47,794 nucleotides of DNA, from positions 1-47,794 of the IMG/VR virus record IMGVR_UViG_3300025769_000204. One strand, given 5' to 3'. Below the pieces are notes generated by a model. It had not been told where the DNA came from. It did no database searches and was given only the letters and a program-made list of their open reading frames with translations. How positions within the stretch are numbered: the stretch's first letter is position 1; each line of letters starts with the position of its first letter. This document shows positions 43,285 to 47,794 of the stretch, piece by piece. Both the position numbers and the translations under genes were made by a program. This DNA comes from a virus.

Positions 43285-44607
43285 ATGATAGTGGACTATG
43301 AATCTGATGTTACGACCTGCCTAAGCATAATAGCAGAAAACAAGACATTACTAGTTCCTATATACGCAAACCCAACCACGCATGAATCCCTGCAAGATGT
43401 ATATTCTGTGTATGTTTATTGTGAAGACGGCAGCGAATGGTTGATACCAATACAGCATACAGAACAAATAAGGGGCTTCAAAGAATATCTTAAGGACTTT
43501 TTGCAACTAGATAATATATTTATCCATGACAAGAAGCGGTGGCTTCAAACGGGTGGAAACGATGCCGTATGGGATGTAAAGACTTTGTGGTGGTATACAT
43601 ATAACGAAGCATATGATGAGTCACATTATCCTACACCAGCTCATGATTTTTATTGGCGTCGACTCAAATCGTTACCGCAAGTAAATGCAGTAATACCAAT
43701 GCAACAACATTTGGCTATGTGTCAGAAGATTAGACACTATGCATGGCCTATGATTGTCAATGCAAAACTTACTGATTCATATAAACAGTTCAATGAGTTG
43801 TATCCCAGAACATTTGCTGATATAGAACAAAATGGATTAGCAGTTAACGGCACTTTTCGAATGCCAGAACTAGTTAACGGCAATCGAGTATATTCCAGAT
43901 ACAACTATCATACCACAACGGGTCGACCAAGTAACGCATATGGTGGATTCAATTATGCGGCCATGAACAAAGAAGACGGAACTAGAGCAGCATTTGTAAG
44001 CAGACACACCGAAGGCGCTTTAGTTGAAATGGACTTTGATAGTTATCATGTTAGGCTGATTGCTAAACTTATTGGATACGATTTGCCTGCTACAAGTATA
44101 CATGACTATTTGGGCCGGTTCTATTTTGGTGTTGAAGAATTAACACAACAACAAAGAGAAGAAAGTAAAAGCATAACGTTTCGACTTTTATATGGAGGCA
44201 TAGACAAAGAGTTTTTAACTATTCCATTTTTTCAGCAAGTAAATGATTTTGTGTTTACGCTTTGGGCTACATGGAAACGCAGTGGTTGCATAAAAACTCC
44301 TATTATAGGCAGAAGCATTTGCAAAGACCAAGTTACCAACATGACGTCATATAAATTGTTTAACTATTATCTGCAGGCCACTGAAACGGAGGTGTCTGTT
44401 AAAAAATTAGCAGAACTACAAAAGTATTTGCGAGACTATGAAACATGTATAATATTGTATACATATGACTCCGTTCTATTTGATGTTCCTTTATCAGAAG
44501 CCAAAGGTTTATTGCCACAAATAAAAACTATCATGGAAATGGGTAATTTTCCGGTGAAATGTAAAGTTGGCGATATTTATGATAAAATGAGAACCATCAC
44601 GTTATGA
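43285..44607 (+). CDS. Compact family A DNA polymerase
   Basis: A 440-residue DNA polymerase I-type enzyme. Motif A is D250-FDSYHVRLIA, motif B is R291-EESK295-SITF299-RLLY303-G with exact canonical spacing, and motif C is Y394-D395-S396. Both catalytic metal-binding Asp residues (D250, D395) are present. Deviations from Pol I: motif A Glu (steric gate) is His, and motif C HDE is YDS. The first 150 residues look like a degraded 3'-5' exonuclease fold (DYE at 4-6, WDVKTLWWY near 95-103), and the thumb is nearly absent (T7 gp5 is 704 residues). T4 itself uses a family B polymerase, gp43. Overlaps the next gene by 4 nt (ATGA). Activity cannot be judged from sequence. Confidence 0.82.
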   Translation: MIVDYESDVTTCLSIIAENKTLLVPIYANPTTHESLQDVYSVYVYCEDGSEWLIPIQHTEQIRGFKEYLKDFLQLDNIFIHDKKRWLQTGGNDAVWDVKTLWWYTYNEAYDESHYPTPAHDFYWRRLKSLPQVNAVIPMQQHLAMCQKIRHYAWPMIVNAKLTDSYKQFNELYPRTFADIEQNGLAVNGTFRMPELVNGNRVYSRYNYHTTTGRPSNAYGGFNYAAMNKEDGTRAAFVSRHTEGALVEMDFDSYHVRLIAKLIGYDLPATSIHDYLGRFYFGVEELTQQQREESKSITFRLLYGGIDKEFLTIPFFQQVNDFVFTLWATWKRSGCIKTPIIGRSICKDQVTNMTSYKLFNYYLQATETEVSVKKLAELQKYLRDYETCIILYTYDSVLFDVPLSEAKGLLPQIKTIMEMGNFPVKCKVGDIYDKMRTITL

Positions 44608-45818
44608 ATATAGATTCTATAATTACAGAATGGACATACCGACTAGAAAAAGGTTATCCAGACTGCCCCGAAGATTACCAAGAGTTACGAAACGTATTAC
44701 GAGAACAAACTGATTTATCTATTAACGAGCAAGATGCTATTGTGCGCAGAGCAATGGGATTAGAAGAACAAGATTTAATACAAGAAATCGTAGATTTAGA
44801 AACAATTGAAAATGAAAAATTAATAGAATATTTAACTAGTATTAATAAAATACAAAGCTTTGAGTTAGTGTTAAAATCATTACCAACAAGTCTTGATAAC
44901 AATGTTATTGAATTTTTTAATAACTTGCCTGAATCCGAATTTGATAAATTTGGTAGATTATTACATAGTTTAGATCAAATTAATGAAAAATCTTTAAATC
45001 AAATAGATTATAAAAGTGGATTTAATAATGTATTATTTAATTTAATTAGTAGCGGTATTGGAAAAGGTGAATTTTTATTATCATGTATATTTAAAAATAC
45101 TGCAATACAAGGTAAAGAAACGCCATATGATTTAGTACAAGCAGGCATACAATACGAAGTTAAAGACTATTCGAATCCTAAGTTTGCAAACTCAAAACCA
45201 ATTAGAGTAGGTAAATCTGCAGTTGTTACGAATTTTGAATTTTGGGACGAATTGACAATGACACTAAAACGAATTAGTCAATTACAAGGTATTAAATCAC
45301 CTAAATATGATTTTTCGAAATATTTTGATAAAAAATTTATAAAAATAATTGATCATTTACAATCTAGAAAAAATTACATCTTAACAGGTAATCTAAATAA
45401 TAAAGATAAATTATATTTTGAACAATTTTATAAAGAAGCAAATGCTCTTAATTCTGATATACAAGGGTATACTAATGTTATTTTAAGAGGACCAAATGCG
45501 GCTCCTATAGAAATGTCAGTTGAACCAATTACAAAAACTTCAGATGGGACAATTTTAATAAAACCTATACAAGACGATAGTCAAACAATAACATATATAA
45601 ATACAGAACTACGTCGTCTTAAATACGTACGAGACCCAATGGAATTTAATAATGATTTACAAAAAGCAGTAGATGAAATTGTTGGTAATATACAATATAT
45701 TGTGTTTCGTCGTGATTATATTCGATTAACTAGTGATTTTCGTTATTCTAGAATCGAACAAGGGGCAGTTAGAATTGTTGAAAAATCAATAACACAAACG
45801 GATATGGATGAGGACTAA
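44604..45818 (+). CDS. Predicted PD-(D/E)XK nuclease
   Basis: A 404-residue protein with a restriction-like nuclease core: GKGE (153-156), then D176 in TPYDLVQ and E185-V-K187 in QYEVKDY, the D...ExK pattern. The N-terminal 140 residues are helical and acidic, and the C-terminal 130 contain mixed strands and helices of unknown function. It overlaps the family A polymerase start-to-stop (ATGA), so the two are translationally linked. A role in replication, repair or host DNA breakdown is plausible; a structural role cannot be excluded because similar GKGE...ExK proteins occur in many marine phages without known function. Confidence 0.65.
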   Translation: MNIDSIITEWTYRLEKGYPDCPEDYQELRNVLREQTDLSINEQDAIVRRAMGLEEQDLIQEIVDLETIENEKLIEYLTSINKIQSFELVLKSLPTSLDNNVIEFFNNLPESEFDKFGRLLHSLDQINEKSLNQIDYKSGFNNVLFNLISSGIGKGEFLLSCIFKNTAIQGKETPYDLVQAGIQYEVKDYSNPKFANSKPIRVGKSAVVTNFEFWDELTMTLKRISQLQGIKSPKYDFSKYFDKKFIKIIDHLQSRKNYILTGNLNNKDKLYFEQFYKEANALNSDIQGYTNVILRGPNAAPIEMSVEPITKTSDGTILIKPIQDDSQTITYINTELRRLKYVRDPMEFNNDLQKAVDEIVGNIQYIVFRRDYIRLTSDFRYSRIEQGAVRIVEKSITQTDMDED

Positions 45819-45822
45819 ATAA

Positions 45823-46206
45823 TTGAAAACACAACTACTATGCACATTTGCACATCAATCAGATTTAAACATTGTAACTGATTACATACAACAAAGTTAC
45901 ACTATACCAGAACAACGAATATTTGTGTTTTCCAATGCAGATCAACAAGATCAATTATATTGCACCTACAATGCAGACAGCACAACACGCAGAGGACAAA
46001 ACACCATAAGCATACATCGTAAAAAAGAAACCAATACTTTGTATACAGTCAATGCTCTCAATGCAATTATACGACGCGTCAACAACGGAGTGCTAGATAA
46101 ATCATATCAAGTAGATTGGTCACACTATCAAAATTCATTTATACTAACAGACGACGACAGTTACCGGGTTGTTGAATTAATATTTTTCAAGAAGATTTCT
46201 TGGTAA
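45823..46206 (+). CDS. Unknown conserved-type protein, TTG start
   Basis: A 127-residue protein resembling small conserved hypothetical proteins of marine T4-likes: LCTFAHQSDLNIVTDYIQQS, RIFVFSNADQQDQLYCTYN, then NTLYTVNALNAIIRRVNNG and a DWSHYQNSFIL end. No internal Met exists, so the start must be non-ATG; TTG at 45823, 4 nt after the previous stop, is the best choice. A mixed alpha/beta fold is likely; function unknown. Confidence 0.65.
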   Translation: MKTQLLCTFAHQSDLNIVTDYIQQSYTIPEQRIFVFSNADQQDQLYCTYNADSTTRRGQNTISIHRKKETNTLYTVNALNAIIRRVNNGVLDKSYQVDWSHYQNSFILTDDDSYRVVELIFFKKISW

Positions 46207-46210
46207 TGTG

Positions 46211-46219
46211 ATATTTATT
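46211..46219 (+). promoter_or_regulatory. ATATTTATT promoter-like motif
   Basis: ATATTTATT lies 20 nt before the ATG at 46240, followed by AGGAT. Confidence 0.58.
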
Positions 46220-46239
46220 ATATATAATAGGATAATAAT

Positions 46240-47253
46240 ATGATTCGACTTAAAAATATATTAACAGAGCAGCATATGGATTTCGATTCAAGTATGAAGT
46301 CTAATGACTCTGAAGCACCACAAGACAAAGTAATTGATATAAAAGGATCAGAACCTTATTACACTGTAATTTACAGACATGAAGGAAAAAATTATAAAAT
46401 CGAATTTGAAGATTATGAATTAATGGATCAAGTCGATGATTATGCTTGGTCGGGTGAACTTCTGGGTGTCGACCAAGAAGGAGGCGAATGGGCCGTAATG
46501 TGTCAAGCTGTAACATTAGGTGGTGGAGATTATGATTGGGAAGTAGATTGGGATACTGTACAGTATCAAGGAACCCCTAAACCAAAAACAGATAACAGAA
46601 ACATTGATATAGATGAAAAAGAAGATTTAATTTTCGATCTATGGGATAAGATTATTGATAATGACAGACAAGGTATAGAAAAAGGAATTTCTGATAATGG
46701 AGTAAAATTTGACTTTGATACAAGTGTTGTAGACAAAGCTGAATTCAAAGAATTTAGAAAAGAATTAGAAACAATGCTTGGCCCATGGCGACATAAAGTA
46801 TATCCTGGTTCTAAAGATCTTGTTGTAATAGAATTACTTGAAAACAAAATGCGACTTAAAGATTTAATACCAGAACAAATAAGAAATACACGTGATTATG
46901 ATATCATGATTAATTATGTAGAATATGACACTAACTTTCGAAATAGCACTTTAACTTTTAAAGAAGAATTAACATTAGAGCCATACATTGTTGAAGAAAT
47001 TATCGAGCAAATCAACGACGAAGTTGAAAGCGAAAACATAAAAAATCCGGAAACGGGTGAATATCAGTATGATATAACCAGAATACTAGACGGTAATATT
47101 AAATTTGATTGTTATATCGATACTGAATCAGGACAAATTGATTTAACTGTAACCTATAGTGATGAAGGAATGCTTGAAGATGTTGATATTAATGATCAAG
47201 TCATAGCAGACAAATACGGAATCACAGAAATGGATATAGCTGAAAGATTATAA
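46240..47253 (+). CDS. Unknown acidic protein with capsid-targeting-like N-terminus
   Basis: A 337-residue acidic protein of unknown function. It opens MIRLKNILTEQ, like T4 internal-protein targeting peptides that gp21 removes after (L/I)xE. Residues about 35-110 form a small beta-rich domain (YYTVIYRHEGKNYKIEFEDY), and the remainder alternates acidic helices and strands. Its position far from the head cluster is like that of T4 internal protein genes. Packaging inside the head is inference. Confidence 0.6.
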   Translation: MIRLKNILTEQHMDFDSSMKSNDSEAPQDKVIDIKGSEPYYTVIYRHEGKNYKIEFEDYELMDQVDDYAWSGELLGVDQEGGEWAVMCQAVTLGGGDYDWEVDWDTVQYQGTPKPKTDNRNIDIDEKEDLIFDLWDKIIDNDRQGIEKGISDNGVKFDFDTSVVDKAEFKEFRKELETMLGPWRHKVYPGSKDLVVIELLENKMRLKDLIPEQIRNTRDYDIMINYVEYDTNFRNSTLTFKEELTLEPYIVEEIIEQINDEVESENIKNPETGEYQYDITRILDGNIKFDCYIDTESGQIDLTVTYSDEGMLEDVDINDQVIADKYGITEMDIAERL

Positions 47254-47264
47254 AAAAACATAAC

Positions 47265-47606
47265 ATGAAACTAAAACAACTACTTGAAGGATATGCATGG
47301 GAACGTAAAGCAGATGGCTCTTTGCCGACTCTTGCGGATTCTACAGCAAAACATCAATCCAATTTAAAAGAACAAGGTGACTCAGAGTCTGATCCAGATG
47401 ATAAGTTTACCAAAATGGATGCAAATCCAACGGGCGAACAATTGGCTGAAGACATTTATGATGCAATTAACAATATCAATGACTCAATGAGTTATCAAGA
47501 TCTTGCGTTTGCTGTTGCTAGGGTGCTTGAAGACAGTTATGGAACACATAATTATGATCGTTTTATTTCAGAATTAAAGAGCAACTTAGACAAAATGCGT
47601 GACTAA
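47265..47606 (+). CDS. Unknown small acidic protein with LLE|G N-terminus
   Basis: A 113-residue protein starting MKLKQLLEGYAWERKADGSL. The first 9 residues fit the capsid-targeting pattern (basic, then L-x-E followed by a small residue). The middle is polar and probably disordered; the C-terminal 55 residues form helices (EQLAEDIYDAINNINDSMSY). It starts 11 nt after the previous stop and lies upstream of gp32. Function unknown. Confidence 0.6.
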   Translation: MKLKQLLEGYAWERKADGSLPTLADSTAKHQSNLKEQGDSESDPDDKFTKMDANPTGEQLAEDIYDAINNINDSMSYQDLAFAVARVLEDSYGTHNYDRFISELKSNLDKMRD

Positions 47607-47698
47607 AAAAACAATAAAAAAATTAAACAATTACTTGGACTTAACGATTTAATTATCTAATATATAATTAATAAATAAACATAAATTAATAACTTAAC

Positions 47699-47705
47699 AA
47701 AGGAG
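47699..47705 (+). promoter_or_regulatory. Strong ribosome site for the gp32-like gene
   Basis: AAAGGAG lies 7 nt before the ATG at 47713, one of the few near-perfect Shine-Dalgarno sequences in the window. Confidence 0.8.
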
Positions 47706-47712
47706 TACTTAA

Positions 47713-47794
47713 ATGGGACTTAACTTAGACGCCATCAAGGCAAAACTTAACCAATTAAACAAAACCGACGATCGTCGTAACAACCTATGGAAGC
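47713..47794 (+). CDS. 32: Probable ssDNA-binding protein (gp32), 3' partial
   Basis: Only 27 codons are present before the window ends. The opening MGLNLDAIKAKLNQLN then a basic, polar stretch ending in NNLWK matches the N-terminal cooperativity helix and the approach to the core (usually WKP...) of gp32-type proteins in marine T4-likes. The strong ribosome site fits a highly expressed protein. The 106-nt gap upstream is AT-rich, contains AATAAATA and no exact ATATTTATA. The assignment rests on a short stretch and needs the next few hundred bases. Confidence 0.55.
   Translation, partial: MGLNLDAIKAKLNQLNKTDDRRNNLWK

Noticed and set aside
1-47794. tRNA genes or CRISPR arrays
   Set aside because: Intergenic gaps are short and AT-rich, and I saw no cloverleaf or regular repeat-spacer pattern. 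The repeats present are inside protein genes.

Overview
This window is part of the genome of a T4-like myovirus (Caudoviricetes, contractile tail). It is AT-rich and every credible gene is on the + strand. The T4 core set is recognisable from protein sequence: gp47/gp46, gp17, gp20, gp21, gp22, gp23, gp13, gp14, gp15, gp18, gp19, gp26, a gp51-like protein, a tape measure (gp29-like), gp48-, gp53- and hub-like baseplate proteins, and the first codons of a probable gp32. The host is probably a member of the Bacteroidota, perhaps a marine flavobacterium. Two things suggest this: a phage ribosomal protein bS21 whose C-terminal half resembles the Bacteroidota type, and a signal peptide ending in the LFG|Q pattern common there. 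The low GC and the marine T4-like style of many hypothetical proteins would also fit a Pelagibacter-type phage, so the host remains an inference.

Layout. 1-2698: end of an Mre11-like nuclease fused in frame to a Rad50-like ATPase. 2725-5436: a large fibre-like protein. 5461-7923: an NMN/cytidylyltransferase-like domain fused to a KxDG ligase-like domain. 7952-10205: small unknown and membrane proteins. 10205-19976: DNA packaging and head (gp17, gp20, an EF-hand protein, gp21, small proteins, bS21, gp22, gp23). 20088-24041: a small protein, PhoH, and the neck/tail-completion proteins gp13-gp14-gp15. 24041-31259: an adhesion cassette with a YadA-like long fibre protein, a short fibre protein and five LamG-like lectin paralogues. 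31290-42625: tail sheath, tube, chaperones, tape measure and baseplate. 43285 to the end: a compact family A DNA polymerase, a PD-(D/E)XK nuclease, three unknowns and the start of gp32.

Regulation. A motif ATATTTAT(A/T) occurs 17 times (plus one one-mismatch copy), almost always 4-28 nt before a start codon. With A at the last position it contains the exact reverse complement of the T4 late promoter octamer TATAAATA. Four strong intrinsic terminators bracket the gp22-gp23, gp18 and gp19 transcription units. Shine-Dalgarno strength is very uneven: perfect for gp14, gp22 and gp32, absent for many others. This matters because the phage encodes bS21, the protein that helps hide the anti-Shine-Dalgarno sequence in flavobacterial ribosomes.

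Most notable for follow-up: the gp47-gp46 fusion, the nucleotidyltransferase-ligase fusion, bS21 beside a structured, strong-SD gp22 leader, the inverted late-promoter-like motif, the five-member LamG array, the stripped-down family A polymerase next to a nuclease, and a set of small proteins with capsid-targeting-like N-termini. No gene-free stretch exceeds 300 bases; the longest is the 178-base bS21-gp22 interval.
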